Shown one piece after another: positions 1 to 11,562 of a stretch of DNA of 64,000 nt; within the stretch, counting starts at the first letter, position 1, and each line of letters opens with the position of its first letter. The position numbers and the translations under genes were made by a program. The DNA comes from Azospirillum cavernae (GTDB lineage: Bacteria > Pseudomonadota > Alphaproteobacteria > Azospirillales > Azospirillaceae), in contig NZ_QYUL01000001.1 of the NCBI RefSeq assembly GCF_003590795.1, positions 1,939,001 through 2,003,000 on the forward strand, given 5' to 3'. The notes under the pieces were generated by a model. The model was given only the letters and a program-made list of their open reading frames with translations. It was not told the DNA's origin and made no database searches.

Positions 1-42
1 CGACGCCCCCGCCACTCCAACAACCGACAAGGATGCCGACCC

Positions 43-591
43 ATGACCGAAGCCACGACGCTCGACGCTCCCGCCGAATCCTTCGCCCGGTGGAGCGAGC
101 CTCTGACCTTGACCATTCAACGGCTTTTGCCCGGCCCCATCGAACGCTGTTGGGCGTATTTGACCGACAGCGATCTGCGTCGGCAATGGCTGGCGGCGGG
201 CGACATGCCCGACCAGACCGGCGTGCCATTCGAACTGGTCTGGCGCAACGACGAGCTGACCAATCCACCCGGCCAGCGGCCCGACGGTTTCGCCGCCGAA
301 CACCGGATGGAAAGCCGCGTTCTGGCGCTGGACCCGCCCCACCGGCTGGTCATCGCCTGGGGAACCGCCAGCGAGGTGGATTTCACGTTGGAATCGAAGG
401 GCGACCGGGTGCTGTTGACCCTGGTCCACCGCCGGGCGCCGGATTCCGCCATGCTGCTGAAGGTCAGCGCCGGGTGGCACATCCACCTTGATCTGCTTGC
501 CGACCGTTTGGCGGGCGCCGCTTCCCTGCCCTTCTGGAACCGCTGGGCTGATCTGAACGCCGCGTATCAGAAACGCCGGACCGCCGACTGA
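43..591 (+). CDS. SRPBCC / AHSA1-type START-domain protein
   Basis: A 182-residue single-domain protein of the SRPBCC superfamily (AHSA1/Aha1-like). The family forms a hydrophobic ligand-binding cavity; the ligand here is unknown. The N-terminal half holds the usual family pattern: an IxRLLPGPIERCWAYLTD helix followed by a Trp at the end of the next helix (RRQWLA), and the last third has the amphipathic C-terminal helix with GWHIHLDLL. There is no signal peptide or membrane segment, so it is probably cytosolic. The start is supported by AAGGA nine bases upstream. In many bacteria such genes follow an ArsR-type regulator; the bases before this gene are outside the window, so that cannot be tested. 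The family call is fairly safe, the function is not known. Confidence 0.8.
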   Translation: MTEATTLDAPAESFARWSEPLTLTIQRLLPGPIERCWAYLTDSDLRRQWLAAGDMPDQTGVPFELVWRNDELTNPPGQRPDGFAAEHRMESRVLALDPPHRLVIAWGTASEVDFTLESKGDRVLLTLVHRRAPDSAMLLKVSAGWHIHLDLLADRLAGAASLPFWNRWADLNAAYQKRRTAD

Positions 592-607
592 ACGCGGTCG
601 CCGCTCC

Positions 608-1432
608 TCAGGCTGTCCGCCGCTCCAGCTTGCGGGCGCGGCGCTCCACCAGCCACCAGGCCCCGCGCGAGGCGACGCTGGACAGCGCGGAGTGCGGCTT
701 CAGCCCGCAGGCCTTGAACACCATGGCGACCGCCCGATCAATGTGCTTGGGCCGGTAGCGGCCATAAGCGCGGCGCATGTAGGCGGCGTTGCAGCGGGCG
801 TGATCGTAGGCGGAGTCCACCGCCTCGTTCGCGGCGAAATAGGCGTAGGCGAGTTCGTCATCCTCGGACTCGCCGATGCGCGACAGGGCGACCTTCAGGC
901 GCTGAAACTTGGTCAGCCCCTCCAACTCCAGATACTTCTTCGAGTAATCGTAGAAAATCTTGTAGTGGCGCAACTCGTCCGCCGCGATCCGGCGGCAAAT
1001 CTCCTGCAACAGCGGTTCGTCGGTCGAATCGCCGATGGCGGCGTAATAGGAGCTGGTGCCGGTTTCGACGATGCAGCGCGCGATCATTTCGCCGGTGCGC
1101 GACCCGCGCACCGAAGCGTCGAGATCAATCGGCACCCGATAGCCCGCGCGGAACCGCTCCACCGCCGCGTCAAAGTCAAAGGACGGATCGACCAGAGCCG
1201 CCCAACGGCCCAGCGCCAACCCATGCTGGACCTCTTCCGCCGCCCAGCCGCGCGCGACCTCCTGGAAAACAGGGTCGTCCTTGAAGACGTTGCACAGATA
1301 GGCCGTGTAGTCGTTGGCGTTGACCTCCACCAGGGCCGCCGCCTTAATCAGGGGAACCAGATCAGGGTCCACCTTGCTGCGGTCAAACTGCTCCCAGGGA
1401 AGGTCGTCGAGTCGCCAATGCCCCCGCGCCAT
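608..1432 (-). CDS. Ferritin-like di-iron domain protein
   Basis: A 274-residue protein of the ferritin-like superfamily (rubrerythrin/acyl-ACP-desaturase fold). Four helices carry candidate di-iron ligands: E in VEVNAND near residue 36, EEVQHG near 66-71, an ExGTSSYY helix near 123, and ADELRHYK near 152-159, the spaced Glu and ExxH pattern of this fold. It is longer than a plain rubrerythrin because of a C-terminal helical extension. The reading frame extends 13 codons further upstream to 1471, but the ATG at 1432 is preceded at nine bases by GGAGGAG, so I prefer it. It converges with the SRPBCC gene and lies downstream of the ATP synthase operon terminator. Oxidase, desaturase or oxygen-scavenging roles are all possible; the substrate cannot be read from sequence. 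Confidence 0.75.
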   Translation of the reverse strand: MARGHWRLDDLPWEQFDRSKVDPDLVPLIKAAALVEVNANDYTAYLCNVFKDDPVFQEVARGWAAEEVQHGLALGRWAALVDPSFDFDAAVERFRAGYRVPIDLDASVRGSRTGEMIARCIVETGTSSYYAAIGDSTDEPLLQEICRRIAADELRHYKIFYDYSKKYLELEGLTKFQRLKVALSRIGESEDDELAYAYFAANEAVDSAYDHARCNAAYMRRAYGRYRPKHIDRAVAMVFKACGLKPHSALSSVASRGAWWLVERRARKLERRTA

Positions 1433-1564
1433 GCTCCGCTTCTCCTCCGCCGCCCGTTCCGGCAACATCATCGCACGCTCCGAAGATGAAGCAGAGGCAT
1501 GCCCGCGTCATCGTTCTTATTCGACTGTTGAATGTAGTCAGAGTTTACCGCGTTGCAACAGAAA

Positions 1565-1592
1565 CGGGCGGTTCGGATGACCGAACCGCCCG
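1565..1592 (-). terminator. Terminator hairpin of the F1-ATPase operon
   Basis: A perfect 12-bp stem (CGGGCGGTTCGG with its complement) around a 4-base loop lies 28 bases beyond the atpC stop. On the minus strand it is followed by GTTTC, only a short T run. Position and stem strength fit an intrinsic terminator for atpHAGDC. Confidence 0.7.
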
Positions 1593-1619
1593 CTCTTCTC
1601 AATCCCTCGACGCCGATGC

Positions 1620-2039
1620 TCAGTGAGCGGCGGCGGACGCTCCCAGCGCCTCAAGCTTGGCGCGGGCGACGCCCAGCTTTGCTTCGACGGCGGCCTTGTC
1701 GCTGTCCGACGCGGCGTCGTCCAGATCCTCAGACAAATCCTTGATCGCCTTTTCCACAGCCGCGCGGTCGATGCCCGACAGCGCTTCCGCTTCTTCGGCC
1801 AGGACGGTGCAGCGGGTCTCGGTCACTTCGGCGAAGCCGCCCGCGACAAAGACGCGATCCACAACGCGGTCGCCTTCATAAACGTCGATGACGCCCGGAC
1901 GAACCGTCGCGATCATCGGCGCATGACCGGCAAGCACGCCGAAATCACCTTCCGTACCCGGCACCACGACCATGTCCACCGGAAGCGACTTCAGCAGCTT
2001 TTCCGGCGAGACCAGCTCGAATTCGACTTTGTCGGCCAT
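1620..2039 (-). CDS. atpC: ATP synthase F1 subunit epsilon
   Basis: Subunit epsilon of F1-ATPase, 139 residues. It couples the central stalk to the c-ring and can inhibit ATP hydrolysis. The N-terminal beta-sandwich (about residues 1-85) holds the family motif GDFGVLAGHAPMIATVRPG near 31-49 and FVAGGFAEV near 64-72. The C-terminal part is the Ala/Asp-rich helical hairpin (IDRAAVEKAIKDLSEDLDDA onwards). AGGA lies five bases before the ATG. It is the last gene of the operon, 111 bp after atpD, and is followed by a strong hairpin. Confidence 0.97.
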   Translation of the reverse strand: MADKVEFELVSPEKLLKSLPVDMVVVPGTEGDFGVLAGHAPMIATVRPGVIDVYEGDRVVDRVFVAGGFAEVTETRCTVLAEEAEALSGIDRAAVEKAIKDLSEDLDDAASDSDKAAVEAKLGVARAKLEALGASAAAH

Positions 2040-2150
2040 GGATTTCCTGGTGCCTCTTCGTAAGTGCCCTCCCCCGCCATGACGGCGCGGGAGGGAGAAC
2101 CCTGTTCAAACCCGATTGAGTCCCGCCCCGTCGCCGGAGCGGGATCAGGA

Positions 2151-3629
<1,479 letters not shown>

Positions 3630-3654
3630 TCAACCCTACAGGGCGGATGCCGCC

Positions 3655-4542
3655 TTAGAGAGCCTCGGCACCGGAGATGATCTCGATCAGCTCCTTGGTG
3701 ATGTAGGCTTGGCGCGTCCGGTTGTAGGTGATCGTCAGCTTGTTGATCATGTCGCCGGCGTTGCGCGTCGCGTTGTCCATCGCGGTCATCCGCGCGCCCT
3801 GTTCGGACGCGGCGCTCTCCAGGAGAGCGCGATAGACCTGGACCGACAGGTTGCGCGGCAGCAGTTCGGCGAGGATCTGCTCTTCGTCCGGCTCGAACTC
3901 GTACACCGCCTTCACCTCGTCCACCGGAGCGGCGGCGCCCGTGTCCGAGACCGCGAAGGGGATGAGCTGCTGGACGGTGACGATCTGCGAGATCGCCGAC
4001 TTGAACTTGTTGAAGATGATCGAGCAAACGTCGAACTCGACGCCGTCGAACATCGCCAGAACCTTCTGCGTCACCATGTCGGCGTCGGCGAAGGACAGGC
4101 GACGACGGCCCACATCCTCATAGCTCTGGACGATCAGCGACGCGTATTCGCGGCGCAGTTGATCGCGGGCCTTGCGGCCGACGGTCAACAGCTTGACGGT
4201 CTTGCCTTCGCTTTGCAGACGGATGATCTGGCGCTTGGCCTCACGGACGATGGAGCCGTTGAAGGCGCCGCACAGACCACGATCCGAGCTGACGATGACC
4301 AGCAGATGCACCTTGTCGGCGCCGGTCCCGGTCATCAGCTTCGGCCCGTTGCCGCTGCCCTGCACGTTGGCCGCCAGAGAGGCGAGCATCCGGCCCATAC
4401 GCTCGGCGTAGGGACCGCTGGCTTGCGCCTGCTCCTGCGCGCGGCGCAGCTTGGAGGCCGCGACCATCTTCATGGCCGAGGTGATCTTGCGCGTCGATTG
4501 GACGCTCGCGATCCGGTTCTTTAGGTCCTTGAGGTTAGGCAT
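3655..4542 (-). CDS. atpG: ATP synthase F1 subunit gamma
   Basis: Central rotor stalk subunit, 295 residues. The N-terminal helix ([20 protein letters not shown], with [16 protein letters not shown] next) and the C-terminal helix ending in the [19 protein letters not shown] region are the two strands of the coiled coil that turns inside the alpha3beta3 ring; both are well conserved. The central Rossmann-like part has [10 protein letters not shown] near residue 90. Spacing to atpA (83 bp) and atpD (85 bp) suggests a single transcript. Confidence 0.97.
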   Translation of the reverse strand: MPNLKDLKNRIASVQSTRKITSAMKMVAASKLRRAQEQAQASGPYAERMGRMLASLAANVQGSGNGPKLMTGTGADKVHLLVIVSSDRGLCGAFNGSIVREAKRQIIRLQSEGKTVKLLTVGRKARDQLRREYASLIVQSYEDVGRRRLSFADADMVTQKVLAMFDGVEFDVCSIIFNKFKSAISQIVTVQQLIPFAVSDTGAAAPVDEVKAVYEFEPDEEQILAELLPRNLSVQVYRALLESAASEQGARMTAMDNATRNAGDMINKLTITYNRTRQAYITKELIEIISGAEAL

Positions 4543-4625
4543 GCCGGCCCTTCATTCCGCTCGAGGTCGTTCCGTGCCCGTCTTGTGTGACGGTAGGGGG
4601 CGGTTTCCCGCCCCCACGCGGTCGG

Positions 4626-6155
4626 TCAGGCGAAGACCTTGGAGAAGCCGTCGAGGAACGCCTTCAGCTTCTCTTCGGTCGCCGACGTGATCTGCTTGTC
4701 CGTGCGGACCGCCGCCAGGATGTCCGCGCCCTTGGCGCGGATCTCGCTGAGGAACTTGGCCTCGAAGCGGTTCACGTCCTCGACGCGGATCGCGTCCAGA
4801 TAGCCCTTCACGCCGGAGAAGATCGACACGACCTGCTCTTCGACGGGCAGCGGCTGGAACTGGCCCTGCTTCAGCAGCTCGGTCAGACGGGCGCCGCGAG
4901 CCAGCAGGCGCTGGGTCGAGGCGTCGAGGTCCGACGCGAACTGCGCGAAGGCGGCCATTTCACGGTACTGGGCGAGTTCCATCTTGATGGTGCCCGCGAC
5001 CTGCTTCATCGCCTTGATCTGGGCGGCGGAGCCGACGCGGCTCACCGACAGACCGACGTTGATGGCGGGGCGGATGCCGCGATAGAACAGGCCGGTTTCC
5101 AGGAAGATCTGACCGTCGGTGATCGAAATCACGTTGGTCGGGATGTAGGCCGACACGTCGCCCGCCTGGGTCTCAATGACCGGCAGAGCGGTCAGCGAGC
5201 CGTTGCCATGCGCGTCGCCCATCTTGGCGGCGCGCTCCAGCAGGCGCGAGTGGATGTAGAACACGTCGCCGGGGTAGGCTTCGCGGCCGGGCGGACGACG
5301 GAGCAGCAGCGACATCTGACGGTAGGCGACGGCCTGCTTGGACAGATCATCGTACACGATCAGGGCGTGCATGCCGTTGTCGCGGAAATACTCGCCCATC
5401 GTGCAGCCGGTGTAGGGCGCGAGGAACTGGAGCGGAGCCGCTTCCGACGCCGTGGCGGCGACGACGATGGAGTATTCCAGCGCGCCGGCGTCTTCCAGGG
5501 TCTTGACGATCTGGGCGACGGTCGAACGCTTCTGACCGATGGCGACGTAGATGCAATAGAGCTTCTTGCTCTCGTCATCGCCCTGGTTGATCGGCTTCTG
5601 GTTCAGGAAGGTGTCGATGGCGATGGCGGTCTTGCCGGTCTGACGGTCGCCAATGATCAGCTCGCGCTGACCGCGCCCAATCGGAACCAAGCTGTCCACG
5701 GCCTTCAGGCCGGTCTGCATCGGCTCATGCACCGACTTGCGCGGGATGATGCCCGGCGCCTTGACTTCCACGCGCTTGCGCTCGACGTCGACCAGCGGAC
5801 CCTTGCCGTCGATCGGGTTGCCCAAGCCGTCAACCACGCGGCCCAGCAGGCCACGGCCCACCGGAACTTCGACGATGGTGCCGGTGCGCTTGACGGTGTC
5901 GCCTTCCTTGATGCCACGGTCGTCGCCGAAAATCACGATGCCGACATTGTCGGTTTCGAGGTTCAGCGCCATGCCCTGAAGGCCACCGGGGAACTCGACC
6001 ATTTCACCGGCGCGGACGTTGTCCAGGCCGTGAACGCGGGCGACGCCGTCACCCACCGAGAGAACCTGACCAACTTCGGCGACATCCGCCTCGGTTCCGA
6101 AATTCGCGATCTGCTGCTTGAGGATCGCAGAGATTTCTGCGGCGCGGATATCCAT
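4626..6155 (-). CDS. atpA: ATP synthase F1 subunit alpha
   Basis: Non-catalytic nucleotide-binding subunit, 509 residues, standard length. The N-terminus [16 protein letters not shown] is the typical delta-binding helix; the P-loop GDRQTGKT is near residue 170; the [20 protein letters not shown] segment near 290 and [19 protein letters not shown] stretch near 370 are family signatures. The ATG shares its A with the TGA stop of atpH (TGATG), so translation is probably coupled to atpH. Confidence 0.98.
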   Translation of the reverse strand: MDIRAAEISAILKQQIANFGTEADVAEVGQVLSVGDGVARVHGLDNVRAGEMVEFPGGLQGMALNLETDNVGIVIFGDDRGIKEGDTVKRTGTIVEVPVGRGLLGRVVDGLGNPIDGKGPLVDVERKRVEVKAPGIIPRKSVHEPMQTGLKAVDSLVPIGRGQRELIIGDRQTGKTAIAIDTFLNQKPINQGDDESKKLYCIYVAIGQKRSTVAQIVKTLEDAGALEYSIVVAATASEAAPLQFLAPYTGCTMGEYFRDNGMHALIVYDDLSKQAVAYRQMSLLLRRPPGREAYPGDVFYIHSRLLERAAKMGDAHGNGSLTALPVIETQAGDVSAYIPTNVISITDGQIFLETGLFYRGIRPAINVGLSVSRVGSAAQIKAMKQVAGTIKMELAQYREMAAFAQFASDLDASTQRLLARGARLTELLKQGQFQPLPVEEQVVSIFSGVKGYLDAIRVEDVNRFEAKFLSEIRAKGADILAAVRTDKQITSATEEKLKAFLDGFSKVFA

Positions 6156-6724
6156 CAGACTGATCCCCCTGAGGCCTTCATGGCGAGTTGCAATTTGTTC
6201 AGCTTCGTGCGCACCGAGGTATCGACCATGCGCGAGCCGAACTTAACGATCATGCCCCCGATCAACTCAGGATCGACGGCGGTGTTGACCAACACCTTGG
6301 ACCCGATGGACGCCTTGAGCGCGTCGATCACGGCCTGGCGCTGAGCGTCGCTCAACGGCTGAGCCGAAGTGACCTGAGCGGTCACTTCGCCACGGCGCTT
6401 CGCCAGCTTGGCCAGATAGCCTTCGATCATGCCATCGATCGAGAAGAGGCGACGGTTCGCCGCCACCAGCCCGATGAAGCGCTTGGTCAGATCGGACAAG
6501 CCGACGCTGTCCAGCACGGCGCCCATCGCCCGCGCCTGATCGGCGCGGCTGATGACCGGGCTGCGGACGAGGCGACGCAGGTCAGCGCTCTCGGCCAGGA
6601 TCTGCTTCAGCGTGGACAGATCGCTCGCGACCGTGTCCAACGCTTGATTTTCGTCCGCAAGCTCGAACAGCGCGGTGGAGTAACGCGCGGCGAGTTCGGA
6701 AACGCCTGTTCCTTCGGATGCCAC
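6155..6724 (-). CDS. atpH: ATP synthase F1 subunit delta
   Basis: Delta (OSCP-like) subunit of 189 residues that ties the alpha3beta3 head to the peripheral stalk. The N-terminal six-helix domain starts [16 protein letters not shown], and the C-terminal part contains the family signature [22 protein letters not shown] near residues 159-180. It is the first gene of the operon. The set is atpHAGDC with no F0 genes, the split arrangement known from Rhodospirillum and other alphaproteobacteria, where F0 (atpIBEF) is at a separate locus. Confidence 0.96.
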   Translation of the reverse strand: MASEGTGVSELAARYSTALFELADENQALDTVASDLSTLKQILAESADLRRLVRSPVISRADQARAMGAVLDSVGLSDLTKRFIGLVAANRRLFSIDGMIEGYLAKLAKRRGEVTAQVTSAQPLSDAQRQAVIDALKASIGSKVLVNTAVDPELIGGMIVKFGSRMVDTSVRTKLNKLQLAMKASGGSV

Positions 6725-7168
6725 CTGATCCCTCGAATTGAGTTCGGTAGACGGTGAATTCAGCGGCCCTAGAGGGTGTCAACCCGAGGCACAAACACCC
6801 CAGCCGCGAAAGCGAGCGGTCCAATATCACAGGTTCCGCCACCACGCAACCGGGTCTGGACAATTTGACTGCGGCGTTTTGAGCAACTGCGGAATCATTG
6901 GTCCAATCAGGGCAAATCCGGGGGGAGTGGTCATACCGGATCCCCGAGAACGCCGACGCAAAACTGCGCTTTGCCGCCATTCCCGATCCTGCGGTCTTTG
7001 CCGGGAGACTGATGGAGGCGCCGCCGCGACTGTGGCCGACGGGCCTTGCTTCATTGCGTCGCACCATCACGGACGCGCCGCCTGCGCCCCGGCCATGAAC
7101 CCGGCCAAACCCAGCGCGCCTACGAACCCGTCGGGATCGACCGCGAGTCGCGCCGCTCCGCCCCTGTT
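6725..7168. other. Noncoding leader of the ATP synthase operon
   Basis: No credible gene is seen on either strand in these 444 bases; open frames here show no family resemblance and their composition varies. The stretch 6850-6950 is more AT-rich than its surroundings. On the minus strand a TTGACA box lies at 6777-6782, about 50 bases before atpH, but I cannot see a convincing -10 box at a good distance. The region probably holds the atpH promoter(s) and the end of the Cache-protein transcript. Confidence 0.4.
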
Positions 7169-7672
7169 TCAGCGATAAACGCCGACCGCCAGCGTGTAGG
7201 ACGCGCCGTTCAACGCCAGCCGCCGGGCGTGCAGGGTCTTGCGGGCGATCTGCCCCGACAACGGGTCGAGCCATTGATAGGTGACGTCGGCGGCGCCCTG
7301 CTTGTCCACCGTCTCCAACGCCTCGCGCATGAAGGGCTTGCCCTCGACGTCGCGCAGATCGACCAGATTCGTCCCGTTCAGCGCCGGGGTCCAGCCATGG
7401 GCCAGCATCACCCCGTCATGGTCCAACAGCATCGGGTACAGGTCGCGGTCGATGAATTGGCCGTCGCGGCTGGCGAAGGCCCCCACCGCCGCGTCCACGC
7501 CATCGCGCCGCAGGAACTCTTCGGCCCGGTCCATCATCGCCGTTGCCTCCGCGTCCGTGCCACGGGTGCGCGCCGGGGCGCCCGCCGCCAGCGCGATGAC
7601 CAGCAACAGCAGCAGGACGGGCAAAACCGTCAGCAGCGTTTGGCGATGAAACCGGCGGGCGAAACTGTCCAT
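7169..7672 (-). CDS. Membrane-anchored single-Cache-domain protein
   Basis: A 167-residue protein with one N-terminal membrane segment (TLLTVLPVLLLLLVIALAAG, about residues 11-30) and a periplasmic domain resembling the single Cache (sCache_2) sensor module. The run DGQFIDRDLYPMLLDHDGVMLAHGW (about 70-95), then DLRDVEGKPFMREALETV and YQWLDPLSGQ, follows the layout of cytochrome- or chemoreceptor-linked Cache domains. There is no kinase, methyl-accepting or GGDEF output domain; the protein stops right after the sensor domain. The frame is open upstream to 7768, but the ATG at 7672 places the hydrophobic segment at the N-terminus. It lies behind priA. It may sense a small carboxylate for an unlinked partner. 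Confidence 0.7.
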   Translation of the reverse strand: MDSFARRFHRQTLLTVLPVLLLLLVIALAAGAPARTRGTDAEATAMMDRAEEFLRRDGVDAAVGAFASRDGQFIDRDLYPMLLDHDGVMLAHGWTPALNGTNLVDLRDVEGKPFMREALETVDKQGAADVTYQWLDPLSGQIARKTLHARRLALNGASYTLAVGVYR

Positions 7673-7822
7673 CAGACAACTCAAATGAAGCGGCGAGGCT
7701 GGTAAGGCCAAAATGTGGTAATACCATGCGGGGACATCGCGCAACGGATCAATCGTCACGGGTGCCATGCTTGCGCGGAGCGGACAATTCGCCGCAGGGC
7801 CATCCGACCTTTTGTTTCATCC

Positions 7823-10063
7823 CTACAGGAAACTGTAAGGATCCACGTCGATCTGCACACGGATGGCGGGCGGTATTTCAACCCGTCCCAACCATTCCGC
7901 GATCAAGGGCTGCACCTGAGTCGCGCGCGGGGCCTTCAGCAACAGGCGGCGGCGGTGCCGCCCACGCAACAGCGCCAGCGGAGCCGGGGCCGGTCCCAAC
8001 ACATGAACCGTCTCGCTGCGCGGCGCGGCGCGGCCCAGCGCCATCGCCACCCGGTCCACCAGGGTCGGATCCTCGCCCGACACGATCAGCGCCGCCAACC
8101 GGCCAAAGGGCGGCATCCCAGCGTCCTGCCGCATCTCCGCCTCCAACTGATAGAAGCCGTCGCGGTCTCCGGCGGCCAGCGCCTGCATCACCGGATGTTC
8201 CGGCATGAAGGTTTGCAGCATCACCGTGCCGGGCCGCTCGCCGCGCCCGGCACGCCCCGCCACTTGGTGGAGCAGTTGATAGGTCCGCTCCGCCGCGCGC
8301 AAATCGCCGCCGTTCAGGCCCAAATCGGCGTCCACCACCCCAACCAGCGTCAGCATGGGGAAATGGTGGCCCTTGGCCATCACCTGGGTGCCGATGATGA
8401 TGTCGAGTTCGTGATCGGTGATCTTGCGGACCATCTCCTGAATGGCGCGCGGGCCGGACAGGGTGTCCGACGCCATGATGGCGGCGCGGGCGTCGGGAAA
8501 CAGCGCCGCCACCTCCTCGGCGATGCGCTCGACGCCGGGGCCGCAGGCGGCCATCGTCCCTTCCTCGCCGCATTCCGGGCAGGCGGGCGGCAAGGGCTGT
8601 TGCAGGCCGCAATGATGGCATTGAAGCTTGCGGGCCAGCCGGTGTTCGACCAGCCACGCCGTGCAGTTCGGGCATTGCATGCGGTGGCCGCAGGCCCGGC
8701 ACAGGGTCAATGGGGCGTAGCCGCGCCGGTTCAGGAACAGCATCGCCTGCTCGCCACCCGCCAGCGTTTCGGTCAACGCCTTGCGCAGGCTGGGGGCCAG
8801 CCAATGGCGGGCGGGCGGGCGGTCGCGCCGCAGATCGACCAAGGCGACCTCCGGCAACTGCGCGCCGCCATGGCGGGAGGGCAGCTCGATCCGGGCGTAG
8901 CGCCCGCTGTCGGCGTTGACCTTGGTTTCCAACGACGGGGTGGCCGACACCAGCACGATGGGCAGCCCGCCCAGATGCGCCCGCGCCACCGCCATGTCGC
9001 GGGCGTGGTAGATCGCCCCCTCCTCCTGCTTGTAGGCGGAATCATGCTCCTCATCGACGATGATCACGCCCAGATCGGGATAGGGCAGGAACAGCGCCGA
9101 CCGCGCCCCGACCACCACCGGAACCTCGCCCTTGGCGACCGCCCGCCAGGTGTCGCGGCGCTGCGAGCCGGTCAGCTCCGAATGCCATTCGGCGGGCGCG
9201 GCGCCGAAACGCCGGGCGAAGCGGTCAAGCCACTGCGCCGACAGGGCGATTTCCGGCAGCAGGATCAAGGCCTGCTTGCCCTGCTTCAGCGCGGCGGCGA
9301 TCGCCTCGTAATAGACCTCCGTCTTGCCCGATCCGGTGACGCCGTCCAGCAGCACGCTGGAATAGCCGCCCGCCTGAACCCGACCCCGCAGATCATCCGC
9401 CGCCGCCTCTTGATGGGCCGACAACGCCGGGCCGGGCCGCGCCCAGTCGGGACGGCCCAAGGGCGGCGCGGGCGGCAACAGCAGCGGCTCCAGCAACCCG
9501 GCCTCGGCCAAGCCGCGCACCACGGTGGCGCCGCACCCGGCCTCTTCGGCCAGTTCGCCCGGCATGCGCGGCGGTCCATCCTCCAACAGCGCCAGCACGC
9601 GGCGGCGCGCGTCGGTCATCTTGAAGCCGGGCGGGGCCAGCGCGTCGGGCCGTTTGAGATAGGCCAGGATCGGTTTAGGCGGTTCCAGCGCCGCCGGGAC
9701 GCTGACCGCCATCCGCAGCACGAAGCCCGGCAGAGTCATGGTGTAGGCGGCGACCCATTCGACGAAGCGGCGGGCCACGGCGGTCATCGGCGGCACGTCG
9801 AACCGGCGGACCACCGGCTTCAGGCGCCGCGCCTCCACCACCCCGGCCCCCGACCCCCAGACGACGCCGATCACCCGGCGCGGCCCCAACGGCACCTCGA
9901 CAAAATCGCCATGGTTGAGCGTCATCCCATCGGGCACGCGGTAGTCGTAGGCCTCGCGCAACGGCAGCGGCAGCAGCACGGCGACGCGCGTCTCCGCCCC
10001 CAGAAGATCCCCTTGGGGATCCCCGGATTCGGGCGGGCGGGAACTGGCGGAAGCCTCACGCAT
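7823..10063 (-). CDS. priA: Primosomal protein N' (replication restart helicase PriA)
   Basis: A 746-residue 3'-to-5' helicase that reloads the replisome at stalled forks. Order of parts: N-terminal DNA-binding domain ([15 protein letters not shown] near 27-41), Walker A GVTGSGKT at 241-248, the DEEH helicase box at 337-340, then a zinc-binding insert with the CxxC pairs [13 protein letters not shown] and [17 protein letters not shown], followed by a C-terminal helicase lobe with [14 protein letters not shown]. Length is typical. It is divergent from the transaldolase gene with about 100 bp between the starts. Confidence 0.97.
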   Translation of the reverse strand: MREASASSRPPESGDPQGDLLGAETRVAVLLPLPLREAYDYRVPDGMTLNHGDFVEVPLGPRRVIGVVWGSGAGVVEARRLKPVVRRFDVPPMTAVARRFVEWVAAYTMTLPGFVLRMAVSVPAALEPPKPILAYLKRPDALAPPGFKMTDARRRVLALLEDGPPRMPGELAEEAGCGATVVRGLAEAGLLEPLLLPPAPPLGRPDWARPGPALSAHQEAAADDLRGRVQAGGYSSVLLDGVTGSGKTEVYYEAIAAALKQGKQALILLPEIALSAQWLDRFARRFGAAPAEWHSELTGSQRRDTWRAVAKGEVPVVVGARSALFLPYPDLGVIIVDEEHDSAYKQEEGAIYHARDMAVARAHLGGLPIVLVSATPSLETKVNADSGRYARIELPSRHGGAQLPEVALVDLRRDRPPARHWLAPSLRKALTETLAGGEQAMLFLNRRGYAPLTLCRACGHRMQCPNCTAWLVEHRLARKLQCHHCGLQQPLPPACPECGEEGTMAACGPGVERIAEEVAALFPDARAAIMASDTLSGPRAIQEMVRKITDHELDIIIGTQVMAKGHHFPMLTLVGVVDADLGLNGGDLRAAERTYQLLHQVAGRAGRGERPGTVMLQTFMPEHPVMQALAAGDRDGFYQLEAEMRQDAGMPPFGRLAALIVSGEDPTLVDRVAMALGRAAPRSETVHVLGPAPAPLALLRGRHRRRLLLKAPRATQVQPLIAEWLGRVEIPPAIRVQIDVDPYSFL

Positions 10064-10166
10064 GGGCTAGAGTGAGGCCATATCCCGGGCGCCGGGCGGG
10101 ACGGATCATCGGCGCGCCGCCGATGAGGCCGACCCGGTCATCTTCTGCAAGCATGGACCCTTCGTC

Positions 10167-10823
10167 ATGAAGTTCTTCGTCGACACCGCCGACATTGCCG
10201 AAATCCGCGATCTGGCCGATTCCGGTCTGCTCGACGGTGTTACCACCAACCCCTCCCTGATCGCCAAGAGCGGCCGCCAGTTTCTCGACCTCGTGGCGGA
10301 AATTTGCGAGGTGGTCAACGGCCCGGTGAGCGCCGAGGTGGCCTCGACCGATTTCGAGACCATGTTGAAGGAAGCGGAGAAGATCGCCAAGATCTCCCAC
10401 CGCGTCGCGGTGAAGGTGCCGCTGACCCCCGCCGGTCTGAAGGTCTGCAAGATCATGTCGTCGCAGGGGACGATGGTCAACGTGACGCTGTGCTTCTCCC
10501 CGGCTCAGGCGATTTTGGCCGCCAAGGCGGGCGCGAGCTTCGTGTCGCCCTTCGTCGGGCGTCTGGACGACGTCGGCCAGGACGGCATGGGCATCATCAC
10601 CGACATCTGTGAGATCTATAACAACTACGATCATTTCAAGACCGAGGTGCTGGTCGCCTCGATCCGCAACCCGATCCACATCGTCAAGGCCGCTCGTCTC
10701 GGCGCCCATGTGGTGACGGCCCCGGCCTCGGTGCTCAAGCAGCTTTTCAACCATCCGCTGACCGACAAGGGCCTCGCCCAGTTCGTCGAGGATTGGAAGA
10801 AGACCGGCCAGTCGATCCTCTAA
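10167..10823 (+). CDS. fsa: Transaldolase-like / fructose-6-phosphate aldolase family enzyme
   Basis: A 218-residue (beta/alpha)8 enzyme of the short transaldolase subfamily (MipB/TalC/FSA). It forms a Schiff base with a dihydroxyacetone unit: the catalytic lysine is K83 in [10 protein letters not shown], and the sugar-binding motif [11 protein letters not shown] lies at 26-36. [16 protein letters not shown] near 128 and AASIRNP-type region (VASIRNPIH) complete the active site. This subfamily includes both true transaldolases and fructose-6-phosphate aldolases; the sequence alone does not decide. It is followed 25 bp downstream by DUF484 and xerC, an order seen in many Rhodospirillales. Confidence 0.93.
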   Translation: MKFFVDTADIAEIRDLADSGLLDGVTTNPSLIAKSGRQFLDLVAEICEVVNGPVSAEVASTDFETMLKEAEKIAKISHRVAVKVPLTPAGLKVCKIMSSQGTMVNVTLCFSPAQAILAAKAGASFVSPFVGRLDDVGQDGMGIITDICEIYNNYDHFKTEVLVASIRNPIHIVKAARLGAHVVTAPASVLKQLFNHPLTDKGLAQFVEDWKKTGQSIL

Positions 10824-10848
10824 GATCCACGGCGACGGAACGACGCCC

Positions 10849-11562
10849 ATGGGCCGGGAACCGGGACACACCCAACGACCGACGCACCCCGTCTCCTCCG
10901 AAGACGTGCGCGCCTATCTGCGGAACCACCCGGATTTCCTGGTCCAGAACGCCGATCTGGTCCTCCACCTGACCCCGCCGTCCGCCGATCACGGGCGCGG
11001 GGTGGTGGATTTTCAGATGTTCATGGTGGAGCGGCTGCGCGGCGAGATGCGGCGGCTGAAAGAGCAGCACCACGAATTGGTCGGCACCAGCCGCGCCAAT
11101 TTGAACAGCCAGAACCGCATCCACGCCGCCGTCCTCTATCTGCTCGACGCCCAGAGCTTTGAGCAGTTGATCCAGACCATCACCAGCGATCTGGCCGTGC
11201 TGCTCGACCTCGACATCGCCTGTCTGGTCGTCGAATCGAACGGCTCTGACATCCCGCATGTCCAGACGTCGGGCGTGCGCGTGGTGGAGCCGGGGACCAT
11301 CGACGATCTTCTGGGCCGAGCCGACGTCGTGCTGAACGCCGACATCATCGGCGATCCCGAACTGTACGGCCACGCCGCCGCCCTGGTGCGGTCGGAGGCG
11401 CTGATCCGCATCCAGGTGTCGAGCGAAACGCCGGACGGCCTGCTCGCCTTCGGCAGCCACGAGCCGGACACCTTCCATGGCGCTCAAGGCACCGAGTTGG
11501 TCGGCTTCCTCGCCCGCGTGATCGAGCGCGTCATCCGGGGTTGGCTGGAGCTGCCCGCGTGA
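10849..11562 (+). CDS. DUF484 family protein
   Basis: A 237-residue soluble protein of the DUF484 family. An N-terminal segment with the family motif VRAYLRNHPDFLVQN (about 20-34) is followed by a predicted coiled coil (MVERLRGEMRRLKEQHHELV, about 58-78) and a GAF-like domain. DUF484 genes commonly precede xerC in proteobacteria and here the stop codon overlaps the xerC start (GTGA), so the two are translationally coupled. The role is unknown; the context suggests a link to chromosome dimer resolution. Confidence 0.9.
   Translation: MGREPGHTQRPTHPVSSEDVRAYLRNHPDFLVQNADLVLHLTPPSADHGRGVVDFQMFMVERLRGEMRRLKEQHHELVGTSRANLNSQNRIHAAVLYLLDAQSFEQLIQTITSDLAVLLDLDIACLVVESNGSDIPHVQTSGVRVVEPGTIDDLLGRADVVLNADIIGDPELYGHAAALVRSEALIRIQVSSETPDGLLAFGSHEPDTFHGAQGTELVGFLARVIERVIRGWLELPA

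Noticed and set aside
6777..6782. TTGACA as atpH promoter -35
   Set aside because: No matching -10 at 16-18 bases, so I only mention it in the leader entry.
7715..10075. A 786-residue plus-strand frame
   Set aside because: Antisense to priA, which has complete helicase and zinc motifs; the frame is low-complexity His/Gln/Arg-rich.
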